A stretch of DNA of 24,677 nt, from contig JACPBN010000087.1 in NCBI GenBank assembly GCA_016180275.1, positions 1-24,677 on the forward strand, read 5' to 3'. Positions 1 to 8,338 of the stretch are shown here, one piece after another; position 1 is the first letter of the stretch; each line of letters begins with the position of its first letter. This stretch comes from Candidatus Woesearchaeota archaeon. Lineage in GTDB: Archaea; Nanobdellota; Nanobdellia; Woesearchaeales; UBA10200. Under the pieces are notes generated by a model. The model saw nothing but the letters and a program-made list of their open reading frames with translations, ran no database searches and was not told where the DNA came from. The position numbers and the translations under genes were made by a program.

Positions 1-34
1 GTTTATAGACTTTTATCTGTTCTTAAGAAAGCTA

Positions 35-301
35 TCAAGAGCAAATTATGAAAAAATAAACGCCCTTTGAAAATAGTTTTTTTATTAATGAAGCTCTGCC
101 TGCTGGACTTTCAGGAATGTCATCTTCTAACTTATCCTTGCTGTGCTCTATCAAATCGACGATTGCGAAATTGCAGCAGCTGATCAATCTGTCAATGATG
201 CTTTTAATCACATCTACAGTCCTTGTGTACTTTAGGCTGACATAAATAAGATGGTCTACGCGCTTAAGCTCTTCTCTGGCACTTTCTGAATAGTCTAGCA
301 T
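35..301 (-). CDS. Short helical protein, apparently truncated paralogue of its neighbour
   Basis: This 88-residue product begins MLDYSESAREELKRVDHL and looks all-helical. Its N-terminus resembles that of the next gene (380-886): an acidic or charged start, then a K/R-x-x-D/A-DHL motif and a long hydrophobic helix. The neighbour is about 80 residues longer. From memory, related DPANN proteins are about 150 residues, so the stop at 35-37 after SKGVYFFIICS looks premature. An overlapping frame stays open further towards base 1, which would fit a frameshift. The window edge prevents a firm test. No catalytic motif is visible and the function is unknown. The relation to the neighbour is inferred from sequence pattern, not from an alignment score. 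Confidence 0.5.
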   Translation of the reverse strand: MLDYSESAREELKRVDHLIYVSLKYTRTVDVIKSIIDRLISCCNFAIVDLIEHSKDKLEDDIPESPAGRASLIKKLFSKGVYFFIICS

Positions 302-379
302 TTTTAGTTTGTAGGTTATAACTGTTTTTTCGGCTATTAGTTCTTGTTATGTAATAGTATTGTTTTCTGGATTAAAGGA

Positions 380-886
380 TTAAGTATAATTTATTTTCGC
401 AAGATTTTTTTGGTCAGTATGCAAAATATTATTTATCAGGTAAACAAACATTCTGGATTTATCAATGTATGACCTTAGTAAGTTAACGTCTATTGTCTTG
501 CAGGAGTATTTATCATCACATATAACTATGTTTTCTTTTCTGACAAACTCCATGCTGCTTTTTTGATGGGCAATTACTAACGATTTTATGCTAAGGATAA
601 AATCTAAATAATCTTTGTTGATGTTATAAGGCTTTATGCAGTGCCTTACAAATAAATCATATTTTTCCTGGAAATTATCTTTAAAATATGCAACACGCCT
701 GTAATGCAGCTCATAATGCAATATTGCGGTCACTGAACCAAGTAATGCCAAAAATAAATGATCAAGCACTGAAAGGAAGAGCTTTGGGTCCTTGACAATT
801 GGATAAGTAACATTTAATAAGTGGTCTGCAGTTTTAAGGTTTTTTAGAGCTATGTCTCTTTTGACAAGATAATCTTCCATTAGCAT
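380..886 (-). CDS. Uncharacterised helical protein
   Basis: This 168-residue protein is predicted to be mostly alpha-helical, with no membrane segment or signal peptide that I can see. It shares the DHL-containing N-terminal helix with the shorter gene just downstream, suggesting a tandem duplication in one family. Two in-frame starts are possible, at 886 and 880 (MEDYLVKRD). A TATA-like TTTTATAAA lies about 25 nt before the first and 31 nt before the second, so the message is probably leaderless or nearly so. The size and helical nature recall HEPN-like folds, but I do not see the Rx4-6H motif of HEPN nucleases, so I give no function. Confidence 0.65.
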   Translation of the reverse strand: MLMEDYLVKRDIALKNLKTADHLLNVTYPIVKDPKLFLSVLDHLFLALLGSVTAILHYELHYRRVAYFKDNFQEKYDLFVRHCIKPYNINKDYLDFILSIKSLVIAHQKSSMEFVRKENIVICDDKYSCKTIDVNLLRSYIDKSRMFVYLINNILHTDQKNLAKINYT

Positions 887-1025
887 TTAGAATAAAACAA
901 TGTTTATAAAATTTTGCTAAAATACGGGGACAACAGGGCAAATGTAAATAGATATTTAGGCAGATATCGAAGTGTTGTTTTTATAGCTCAGTAGTAGTTA
1001 CATATAGTACATAAAAACCTGCAAA

Positions 1026-1078
1026 ATTTATATATCCAATAGCAAAGTATTTAAATAGGATTTATAAACTTTAAATAG
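1026..1078 (+). promoter_or_regulatory. Tandem TATA-like boxes before tbp
   Basis: Several TATA-like stretches are stacked upstream of tbp: TTTATATA near 1027-1034, TATTTAAATA at 1048-1057, TTTATAAA at 1061-1068 and TTTAAATAG at 1070-1078. The start codon at 1122 is preceded by GGGGGTG, a good ribosome-binding site. More than one box may be used. Binding of TBP to its own promoter is an attractive but untested idea. Confidence 0.5.
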
Positions 1079-1121
1079 ATAGAGGGTATCTGTCTACATT
1101 AGGTTCATTGGGGGTGTAATC

Positions 1122-1700
1122 ATGGCTAAAAAAGCTGTTAAAAAAGAGAAGGCTGCTAAAAGAGAGATTAAGGTCGTAAATATTGTTGTTTCTACATCAT
1201 TAAAGCACGACATTCCTTTAGAGAAAATGGCTGCTACATTGAGTAACACAGAGTATAATCCTGAGCAGTTCCCTGGCTTGGTTATCAGGATAAAAGAGCC
1301 AAAGACTTCTGCCTTGATATTCAGCTCTGGGAAAGTTGTATGCACAGGCGCAAGAAGCATGGACAAGGTTCACGAGAGCATCAAGAAGATCATAAAGAGT
1401 TTAGAGAAGATAAATATCAAGATAAAGATTGAGCCAGAAGTCAAGATACAAAATATAGTAGCTTCTGGAACAGTTGGCATGGCTTTGAACCTAAATGTTC
1501 TTGCCATGAAATTGCCAAATACAGAGTATGAGCCTGAGCAGTTCCCTGGGTTAGTTTACAAGCTGATGGAAGCAAAAGCAACATTCCTGCTTTTCAGCAA
1601 CGGAAAAGTTGTATGCACAGGAACTAAGAGCGAACAGGAAGTAGAAAATGCATTAGATATGCTTATTGAGAACTTGAAAAAAGTAATGACAAAAAAATAA
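1122..1700 (+). CDS. tbp: TATA-box-binding protein (TBP)
   Basis: This general transcription factor binds TATA promoters and, with TFB, recruits archaeal RNA polymerase. The 192-residue protein shows the two-fold direct repeat of the TBP saddle. Residues about 16-97 and 107-188 carry matching blocks: NTEYNPEQFPGLVIR at 42-56 and NTEYEPEQFPGLVYK at 133-147. Each is followed by the strand motif S(S/N)GKVVCTG. A lysine-rich N-terminal extension (residues 2-14) precedes the fold. There is no acidic C-terminal tail of the kind some archaeal TBPs carry. The ATG start is supported by GGGGGTG just upstream. It lies beside mcm, and another basal factor gene (tfe) is at 16.8 kb. Confidence 0.97.
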   Translation: MAKKAVKKEKAAKREIKVVNIVVSTSLKHDIPLEKMAATLSNTEYNPEQFPGLVIRIKEPKTSALIFSSGKVVCTGARSMDKVHESIKKIIKSLEKINIKIKIEPEVKIQNIVASGTVGMALNLNVLAMKLPNTEYEPEQFPGLVYKLMEAKATFLLFSNGKVVCTGTKSEQEVENALDMLIENLKKVMTKK

Positions 1701-1813
1701 GTAAATTAGAAAGCATGTCTTGTGCTTAAAAGCCTTAGGCTTGCATTTAAGTAAGGATTTCTGAAAGATTGGTGTTGGACTAGACAAACACACAAAGAAT
1801 ATTTATGTATGTT

Positions 1814-1825
1814 TCTCTATAGAGA
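1814..1825. promoter_or_regulatory. 12-bp palindrome in the mcm upstream region
   Basis: TCTCTATAGAGA is a perfect palindrome. It lies just downstream of a TATA-like TTTATGTA (about 1802-1809), close to the expected mcm transcription start and 56 bp before the mcm start codon. This position would suit an operator, but a single 12-bp palindrome in AT-rich DNA can occur by chance. Confidence 0.25.
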
Positions 1826-1881
1826 TTAGGTTCCGAGGAGAAACTGAAGTATAAAGAATAAAATGTTAGAAAAGTGAGAAA

Positions 1882-4545
1882 ATGGATGTTACTGAGCAAA
1901 TAAAAAGATATCATGATTTCATAGAAAAGCAATATTTAGATGCATTGTATGAAACAGTCAGAAAAGGAGAAAATAAGCTGGTTATTAGTTTTCTAAGGTT
2001 AATAGAGTTTGATCCAGAACTTGCAAATGACTTGCTTGAAAGGCCCGAAGAATGCATAAGTGCAGCAGAATTTGCTGTCAGAGAGTTTGACCTGCCTGCT
2101 GAGGTTAAGAATTTTAAGGTTAGGTTTAATGAGCTATCTGAAAGCCAAAAGATGATGATAAGGAACATCAGAAGCAAGCATCTGACTAAGTTGTTTCATA
2201 TTGAAGGGATAGTAAGGCAAAAGTCTGACGTAAGGCCGCAAGTCACAAGCGCAAAGTTTGAATGCCCTAGCTGCGGCAATATAATTTCTGTTTTGCAATT
2301 AGAATTAAAATTTAGAGAGCCAAGCAGATGCGGCTGCGGCAGAAAAGGAAAATTTAGAGAGTTATCAAAAGAGCTCATAGATGCCCAGCGTCTTGTGTTA
2401 GAGGAAGCGCCTGAAGATTTAGATGGTGGAGAGCAGCCAAAAAGAATTGGTGTTTTCTTGAAAGATGATCTTGTTAGCCCAATGAGCGATAAAAAGACAA
2501 ACCCAGGAAATAAAGTGATGGTTACCGGAATAGTTAAAGAAATCATAAAGACTGGAAAAGATGGTGGTAAACTAACTCAATTTGACTTGCATATCGAAGC
2601 TAATTATATCGAGCCAAGCCAGGAAGATTATTATCAGATGGAAATTACAGAAGAAGATGAAGAAAAGATTAAGAAGGTTGCATATGATCCAAGAGTATAC
2701 ACATTGATTTCTGAGTCGATTGCGCCAACTATTTTCGGGTATGACAGGGTAAAAGAAGCTATTGCATTACAGTTAGTAGGCGGAGTTAAAAAAACCAGAA
2801 AAGATGGGACTGTTACAAGGGGGGATATGCATGTTTTACTGATAGGAGATCCTGGATCCGGGAAATCTCAGCTACTTAAGAGAACATCAAAGATAGCGCC
2901 TAAAGCAAGATATGTAAGTGGCAAGGGAGTTTCTGGAGCCGGCTTGACCGCCTCAGTCGTAAAAGATGAATTTCTTGGAGGATGGAGCTTAGAAGCAGGT
3001 GCATTGCCATTGGCTAATAAGGGATTCTGTGTTGCAGGAGAAACTGAGATTTACATGGCAAATGGAAATCTCAAGAGGATTGATGAGATATATAACGAAT
3101 TTAATACTAAAAAAAGTAATACTGAAAATGAAGTGTATTATCTAAATCCTAAAACTTATAAGTTTGAAAAAGCTAAGATAGTCAATGTTTCTAAGAGAAC
3201 AGTTGATACTACGTTTAAAATTGAGACAGATACTGGTCAAACGATTGTTGCTACAGAAGAGCATCCGTTTGCTGTATGGAATAATGGTTTGGAATGGAAA
3301 GAAGTTAAACATCTTAAGGAAAATGATTCTTTATTTGTGCCTAGACATTTTCCAATTGCCATAAATGATGAAAAAAATGATGATTTGTATTACTTATTAG
3401 GATTGATTGCAACTGATGGACATCTGTCTAAGAAAAAATATACTGTCAGTTTTTATACGTCTTCACCTGAATTGAAAAAAGACGTGGAAAGATTATCTGC
3501 AAAGCTATTTGACAAGATTCCAGGATGCTCTTTAGATAATAGGTCAAAGCACTATCATTTATTTATCTGCTCAAAAAAGATACACCAATTAATTGAGAGT
3601 TATGGAATACCTAAAGGCAACAAGACCAAAACAGCTTTGATACTGGATAAATTGCTCAATTGCAGCATAAATGAGATTAAATCATTTTTAATAGGAGTGA
3701 TAAATGGTGACGGCAGCATCTCAAATAGAAAATCTGGCGGAATTATAGATATTATCTGCGGAAACAAAGCAAATGCATATCTGTATCAAAAACTATTTAG
3801 AAAGATTGGAGTAATAAGTAGAGTCAGCGAGATCCATTCTAAAGGAGGAGGTATAATAAAGCCAGGAAATTATGTTGTTTATAAAGTAAGCATTACTGGG
3901 ATTTCTGATATAAAACAGATGTATGATGAAAGATTATTGAGTTATAAAAAAGAATCATTAGTTAAAATAATAGATAGGGAAGATAGATCATGGAGAATCC
4001 CTAATATTTCAGGATTATTAAAAAAACTTCACGATGCGATTCCTTGGTTTGAAAAGAATATGATGTATGCAAATAGCATAAGGCTTTCTAGGATCAACAA
4101 AGATACTTCAATTTCAAGAGCTTCTCTTTTTAACTATATTCAAGATTTGGAAGTGTGCAATCCTGCAAATAAGACACAAGAATATGATGAACTAAAGAAG
4201 ATCCTTGATAATAAGATAATTTTCCCAAAGATCAAAAAGATAACAAAACTTAGCTCTAAGAAAGAGATGTATAATTTACAATTGGATAAGAAAGAAGCGC
4301 CTAATTTCATTGCTAATTTCTTGCTTGTCCATAACTGCCTCATAGACGAGATGGATAAGATGTCAGAAGAAGATACTGCTGCGATGCATGAAGCGCTTGA
4401 AGGCCAGACGATTACAATCAGCAAAGCAAATATTCAAGCAACATTACGGGCAGAGACTACTGTATTAGCAGCAGCAAACCCAAAATTAGGTAGATTTGAC
4501 CCTTACGATATTCTTGCAAAGCAGATAGCAATGCCGCCGCCCTGA
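1882..4545 (+). pseudogene. mcm: Replicative helicase MCM, N-terminal and AAA+ part, intein-bearing, broken at 3' end
   Basis: MCM is the hexameric ATP-driven helicase of the archaeal replication fork. Residues 1-260 form the N-terminal DNA-binding region, with a zinc site at C128, C131, C150 and C152. The AAA+ core has Walker A GDPGSGKS at 322-329. After intein removal it also has Walker B CLIDEMD (819-825) and the sensor-1 Asn of AAANP (N866). An intein occupies residues 383-818. Reading then stops at 4543 right after KQIAMPPP, where MCMs normally continue with a conserved S/N-R-F-D block carrying the arginine finger and about 35 more residues. The rest of MCM resumes in the +1 frame from about 4541. 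A net deletion of 3n+2 bases is therefore implied. The start ATG follows GTGAG. This could be a true mutation or an assembly fault. Confidence 0.93.
3028..4335 (+). mobile_element. MCM intein with LAGLIDADG (DOD) homing endonuclease
   Basis: This 436-residue protein-splicing element sits in frame between NKGF and CLIDEMDKM, immediately before the Walker B strand of MCM. It begins with Cys (CVAGETEIYMANG, splicing block A) and ends FLLVHN, with Cys as the +1 extein residue; these are the residues needed for splicing. Block B is visible as ATEEHPFAV. The central DOD endonuclease has two motifs, LLGLIATDGHL (residues 505-515 of the precursor; acid D512) and FLIGVINGDGSIS (acid D610). Both catalytic acids are present, so it may still home. 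Insertion in an ATPase active-site motif is typical of inteins. Splicing competence is inferred from residues only. Confidence 0.95.
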
Positions 4546-5110
4546 CGTTGCTGAGCCAGAGATTACTACAGAGATACTTAGAAAATTTATTTCTTATGCA
4601 AGGCAGAATTGTCATCCTGTGTTAACAAGCGAGGCCATTGAAGAGCTTAAAACTTATTATGTCCAGATGAGAAACAGCACAAACAGTGAAGAAGCTGGCA
4701 TGAAAGCTGTTCCGATAAGTGCAAGGCAGCTGGAAGCCCTTGTAAGATTAGCCGAGGCAACTGCAAAGCTAAGATTAGGCAAGGAAGTCACAAGAGAAGA
4801 TGCCAAACGCGCAGTTGATATCCTGCATTTCTCATTGTCTGAGATAGGGATAGATCCTGAAACAGGCAAAATAGATATTGATAGGATAGCTTCCGGGATA
4901 ACTGCATCACAAAGGACTAAGATACATAAGATCAAAGACATTATTTTAGAGCTTGAGAATAAATTTGGCAAAAATGTGCCAATACAGGATATAATTGAAG
5001 AGGCAAAGCTACAGGGCTTGACAGAAGACCAGGTTGAAGAAGCTCTTGAAAAATTAAAGCGCTCAGGAGATTTGTTTGAGCCGACTAAAGGATATGTTGC
5101 AAGCATTTGA
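4541..5110 (+). pseudogene. mcm: MCM C-terminal remainder, out of frame with the main part
   Basis: In the frame starting near 4541 the DNA reads PDVAEPEITTEILRKFISYA and continues without a stop to 5110. This is the normal C-terminal third of MCM. It contains the AAA+ lid with the sensor-2 region (PISARQLEALVRLAEA), then a winged-helix domain from about 4915 ending in LKRSGDLFEPTKGYVASI. It has no start of its own with a ribosome-binding site. A GTG at 4619 falls inside conserved MCM sequence and is not a credible gene start. The segment should be joined to 1882-4545 once the missing block is restored. Its conservation up to the junction suggests the break is very recent or artificial. Confidence 0.9.
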
Positions 5111-5184
5111 TAATATTATATTTTTTATATATTTTGGAAGAATATAAAGTTAAAACAATAATAGATTTATCATTTTGGGGGAAA

Positions 5185-5913
5185 ATGGCAGAGCTAATTC
5201 CTAAACAACAAAGGCAAGTAGCGATTATCTGTTGTGTCAAGGATATTTTAGAAGGTGAATATAAAAGAGAAGAAGGATGGCTGCCTAATTATGTCCTTAC
5301 AAAATCAAATCACAAGATTTCCAGGGCAAACATAATAGGCGTAGTTATTGAAGTGAATTTATTTGAGCCAGGGAAGAATAGTTATTCACAGATTATTTTA
5401 GATGATGGCTCTGGGAGAATTTCTGCAAGATTGTTTGAGGAGTTTGATAAATTAAAAGGGATTATTGTAGGCGACATTGTTTTGGTGATAGGAAGATCAA
5501 GGGAGTTTGGAAATGAAAAATATCTGTTGTTAGAAATTATTAAGAAAATAGACGACAAATGCTGGGTTGATGTAAGAAAACTGGAGTTAAGGAAAATACT
5601 AAGCGAGAAAGTAATTCAGGTTAAGGAGAATGATAGTAAGAGATATGCTGAGGCATATAAAGTAATTGGGAATCCTATGATAGATAGCGTAGAAAAGATA
5701 GATGACAATACAGAAATAGCTGAATCATTAATGTCTTCTATTGGGAAGTATATTAGGCAAAATGATAAAGAGAATGGAGTGGCTGTCGAAGAGATCATAA
5801 GTAATTTTGGCAGCAATAATTCTGTTGAGAAGATTGAGAACAAGATACAGGAAATGCTTAAGCAGGGCATACTTTTTGAGGTAAGGCCGGGGATAATCAA
5901 GTTTTTGGAATAG
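5185..5913 (+). CDS. RPA32-like single-stranded DNA-binding protein (OB fold plus winged helix)
   Basis: This is a probable subunit of an archaeal replication protein A complex that coats single-stranded DNA. From ATG 5185 it has 242 residues. An N-terminal OB-fold region contains IIGVVIEVN, then SYSQIILDDGSGRISARLF and IIVGDIVLVIGRSREF. The C-terminal winged-helix region, ending in MLKQGILFEVRPGIIKFLE, resembles the RPA32 end that recruits partners. I chose 5185 because GGGGG lies 5 nt upstream and the residues coded before it are a non-conserved hydrophobic stretch; an in-frame ATG also exists at 5107. A TATA-like box near 5126-5135 suggests its own promoter. It follows mcm by 74 bp, fitting a replication cluster. 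It resembles COG3390-type proteins; the exact subunit name is uncertain. Confidence 0.8.
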   Translation: MAELIPKQQRQVAIICCVKDILEGEYKREEGWLPNYVLTKSNHKISRANIIGVVIEVNLFEPGKNSYSQIILDDGSGRISARLFEEFDKLKGIIVGDIVLVIGRSREFGNEKYLLLEIIKKIDDKCWVDVRKLELRKILSEKVIQVKENDSKRYAEAYKVIGNPMIDSVEKIDDNTEIAESLMSSIGKYIRQNDKENGVAVEEIISNFGSNNSVEKIENKIQEMLKQGILFEVRPGIIKFLE

Positions 5914-5955
5914 TTGGATTAATTTAATAGAATAAATTTTAGAGTATTATAATTT

Positions 5956-6804
5956 CTAGAAAAATGAAGGGGTAACATAAACTTCTATCGCTGCTGCAAC
6001 ACCTAAAAGCAAGATAGAGATAGTGACCAAGCCAGATACATCAAACATTATCTGCGGGAATTTTTCTGTGAGATAGTGTTTTTTTATTATTGCGATTGAA
6101 AATAAGCCGCCTGCTAAGCCAGCTATAAAATAAGATGCCATTTCCGGGATACCGTGTGTGAAATACCTTACTATACTAAGGGAGATTGCACTGAAGTAAG
6201 TTGCAGTTGTCAATGCACCGAATTTTTGTGTATAGTGTGATAAGGCTGATTCAATGAAATTGCCGATAGCTGCACCTATGACAGAAGCATTCCAAGTAAG
6301 GATGAAGATTGCACCCATACCATAGACAAGCGAAAATAGGAAACAAAAGATAAGTACACGGAGATTGTTGAAGAATATCTTAAGCAATGTGTCAAATTGC
6401 ACTGCGTTGCCAAGTATCTTGTTGTTGATAGAAGTTATTGTCTGCGACTGTGTCTTGAAGACAATTGAAGTAAGTTCTGCAGGAAATAACACATACCAAG
6501 CTGAAAAAGAGATTACGAATCCAATGAAGAGGAATATTAATAGTGTTAGTGCTTTGCTGTGCTCTTTTAACAAATGCATCTCCCCGGATTGATGGGCATC
6601 TTTATATTCTTCAAGCTTAAATGTTGAATAAACTAAAGGAAGAACTGCCATAACTGTAAGGAATACCATGATTAAACTGGCTTGGTCCTTAAAGATCCAG
6701 ATGCTCAGGAAAATACCGACAGAAGAATAGAGTATGCCTAATGAAAGCATCTTGTAAGGTGTTTTTTCTGCATTTATTGGGTTGATTAATGCTTCTAATA
6801 CCAT
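5956..6804 (-). CDS. SpoIIM-like (DUF95) integral membrane protein
   Basis: This 282-residue membrane protein has about six or seven hydrophobic segments and no signal peptide. The centre carries the family signature: FFNNLRVLIFCFLFSLVYG with GMGAIFILTWN following, then a THGIPEMASYFIAGLAGG block. These match the stage II sporulation protein M family, which is widespread in non-sporulating archaea. Its role there is unknown; membrane remodelling or transport has been proposed for relatives. The first 100 residues form two membrane segments and a charged loop. It is divergent from the pan gene, with 181 bp between the starts, and converges with the RPA-like gene. Confidence 0.85.
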   Translation of the reverse strand: MVLEALINPINAEKTPYKMLSLGILYSSVGIFLSIWIFKDQASLIMVFLTVMAVLPLVYSTFKLEEYKDAHQSGEMHLLKEHSKALTLLIFLFIGFVISFSAWYVLFPAELTSIVFKTQSQTITSINNKILGNAVQFDTLLKIFFNNLRVLIFCFLFSLVYGMGAIFILTWNASVIGAAIGNFIESALSHYTQKFGALTTATYFSAISLSIVRYFTHGIPEMASYFIAGLAGGLFSIAIIKKHYLTEKFPQIMFDVSGLVTISILLLGVAAAIEVYVTPSFF

Positions 6805-6940
6805 GAATGACCTCTTTGATAATATGCAAATAAGCGTCTATTTACTGGGATATTATTGTATTATATTTTAATTTAACCAAGTGAGTAAGATAGCTAATAA
6901 TGTTTGTATTTATAAAGCTTGCTTTAGTGTAAAAAAGAAG

Positions 6941-6950
6941 AATTTAAATA
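6941..6950 (+). promoter_or_regulatory. TATA box of pan
   Basis: AATTTAAATA lies 36-45 bp before the pan start codon. Archaeal transcription would begin about 25 nt downstream of it, near 6970, leaving a leader of roughly 15 nt. Confidence 0.6.
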
Positions 6951-6985
6951 ATACCCTGCATAAGTAAGGCCTGAAGGTAACAGCA

Positions 6986-8125
6986 ATGACAACTAAAAAC
7001 GAGCTTGACAATGTAATCTATAATTATACACAGATTACACCTGATTATGAAGAAGAGAACAAGTTATTGAAAGCGACTGTTGAGCAGCTTAAATCTGAAG
7101 TAGACAGGTTCAAGCAGCCTGCTTTGATGGTTTGCGAAGTTAGGGAAGTAATCAACAAGCAGGCAATAATCAAGATTCCAAATGGAAATGAGTTCTTTGT
7201 GAATATATCAGACGGCTGTGAAAAGATTAACCCCGGAGAGAGCGTTTTGGTTGAGCAAAAGAACCTTATAGTCGTTAAGAAAGTCACTGCATCAAAGAAG
7301 TTTAATGTTGAAAAATTTGTTATAATTGAGCAGCCTAAAATAAAATGGGAAGAAGTTGGTGGCTTAGCAGAGCAGATAAATGAGATCCAGGAAGTTGTTG
7401 AGTTGCCATTGAAAAAGCCGGAACTTTTTAAGAAAGTTGGAATCCATCCTCCAAAAGGAGTCTTGTTATATGGACCACCTGGCACCGGTAAGACATTGTT
7501 GGCAAAAGCAGTTGCTGCAAGCACAAATTCAACATATATTGAGATTGTAAGCAGCGAGCTTGTGCAGAAATTTATTGGGGAAGGAGCTAAGCTAGTAAAA
7601 GAGATCTTTGAGCTTGCGAGAAAGAAAGCTCCAGCGATAATATTTATTGATGAATTGGATGCATTGGCTGCAACAAGGATGGAGATGGGAACTTCAGGGG
7701 AGAGAGAAGTCAATAGGACATTCATGCAGCTTTTGGCAGAATTAGATGGTTTTGAGCCATTGGGAGATGTAAAAGTTATAGGCGCAACTAACAGGAAGGA
7801 TATTTTAGATCATGCGATTATAAGGCCAGGAAGATTGGATAGAATGATACATATACCTGTGCCGGATGAAACAGGAAGAGAGCAGATATTTAAGATACAT
7901 AGCAGAAATATGAAGATAGATAAGAAAGTAAATGTTTCAGAGTTAGTTAAGAAGATGGAAGGGTTCTCTGGTGCAGAAATTAAAGCAGTATGCACAGAAG
8001 CAGGGTATTTTGCGATCAGGAAAGACAGGGTTAAGATTACTAAGAAAGATCTTTTAGACGGCATCAAGAAAGTCAAGAAAGAAGAGAAGAAAGACGGCAA
8101 GGATTATCTGAATATGTTTGGTTAG
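6986..8125 (+). CDS. pan: Proteasome-activating nucleotidase (PAN), AAA+ ATPase
   Basis: PAN is a hexameric ATPase that unfolds proteins and feeds them into the archaeal 20S proteasome. The 379-residue sequence shows an N-terminal coiled coil (about 20-43), an OB domain (about 46-105) and one AAA+ module. The module contains Walker A GPPGTGKT (163-170), pore-loop aromatic KFIG (195-198), Walker B IIFIDELD (218-225), sensor-1 N269 and arginine fingers in RPGRLDR (280-286). The C-terminus is MFG, which matches the hydrophobic-Tyr-X proteasome-docking tail except that Phe replaces Tyr. No proteasome subunit genes are in this window. A CDC48-type ATPase is unlikely because there is a single AAA+ module and the coiled coil/OB layout of PAN. 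Confidence 0.93.
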   Translation: MTTKNELDNVIYNYTQITPDYEEENKLLKATVEQLKSEVDRFKQPALMVCEVREVINKQAIIKIPNGNEFFVNISDGCEKINPGESVLVEQKNLIVVKKVTASKKFNVEKFVIIEQPKIKWEEVGGLAEQINEIQEVVELPLKKPELFKKVGIHPPKGVLLYGPPGTGKTLLAKAVAASTNSTYIEIVSSELVQKFIGEGAKLVKEIFELARKKAPAIIFIDELDALAATRMEMGTSGEREVNRTFMQLLAELDGFEPLGDVKVIGATNRKDILDHAIIRPGRLDRMIHIPVPDETGREQIFKIHSRNMKIDKKVNVSELVKKMEGFSGAEIKAVCTEAGYFAIRKDRVKITKKDLLDGIKKVKKEEKKDGKDYLNMFG

Positions 8126-8210
8126 ATTATTTTTCTATTATTATTTTGTTAATTTTTCTTAATGATATTTTATTTAAATTGGTTAGCTTAGAATTAGTTA
8201 TTAAGATATT

Positions 8211-8284
8211 GCGTGCGCTAACCAGTTACTTCCGTTCCTCATCGCTTGCGCTAGGTTGGTGTTCACTTGTATCATCGCGCACGC
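8211..8284. other. GC-rich stem-closed element between convergent genes
   Basis: A 74-bp GC-rich island in AT-rich DNA is closed by a perfect 8-bp inverted repeat, GCGTGCGC (8211-8218) and GCGCACGC (8277-8284). An inner AACC/GGTT pairing is possible. It lies between the ends of pan and trm5. Read on the minus strand it contains GCGATGA twice, near to the box C consensus RUGAUGA, but the matching CUGA boxes are missing. It could be a small structured RNA or a two-way terminator hairpin. It has no clear likeness to the four-copy element described elsewhere. Confidence 0.4.
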
Positions 8285-8338
8285 TATTCTGAAAAATAAG
8301 GTTCTTTATATAAGAGTTATGTTTTTTAGACGACAAAT

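Noticed and set aside
4531..4625. Programmed ribosomal frameshift joining the two parts of mcm
   Set aside because: A frameshift would not restore the roughly 35 conserved residues that are missing at the junction, and no slippery site with downstream structure is evident.
4619..5110. A separate gene starting at GTG 4619
   Set aside because: The start lies inside conserved MCM sequence, the same frame is conserved upstream of it, and there is no ribosome-binding site.
8211..8284. A box C/D guide RNA on the minus strand
   Set aside because: Two near-C boxes (GCGATGA) are present, but D and D' boxes (CUGA) are not. The spacing is also poor, so only a structured element is claimed.
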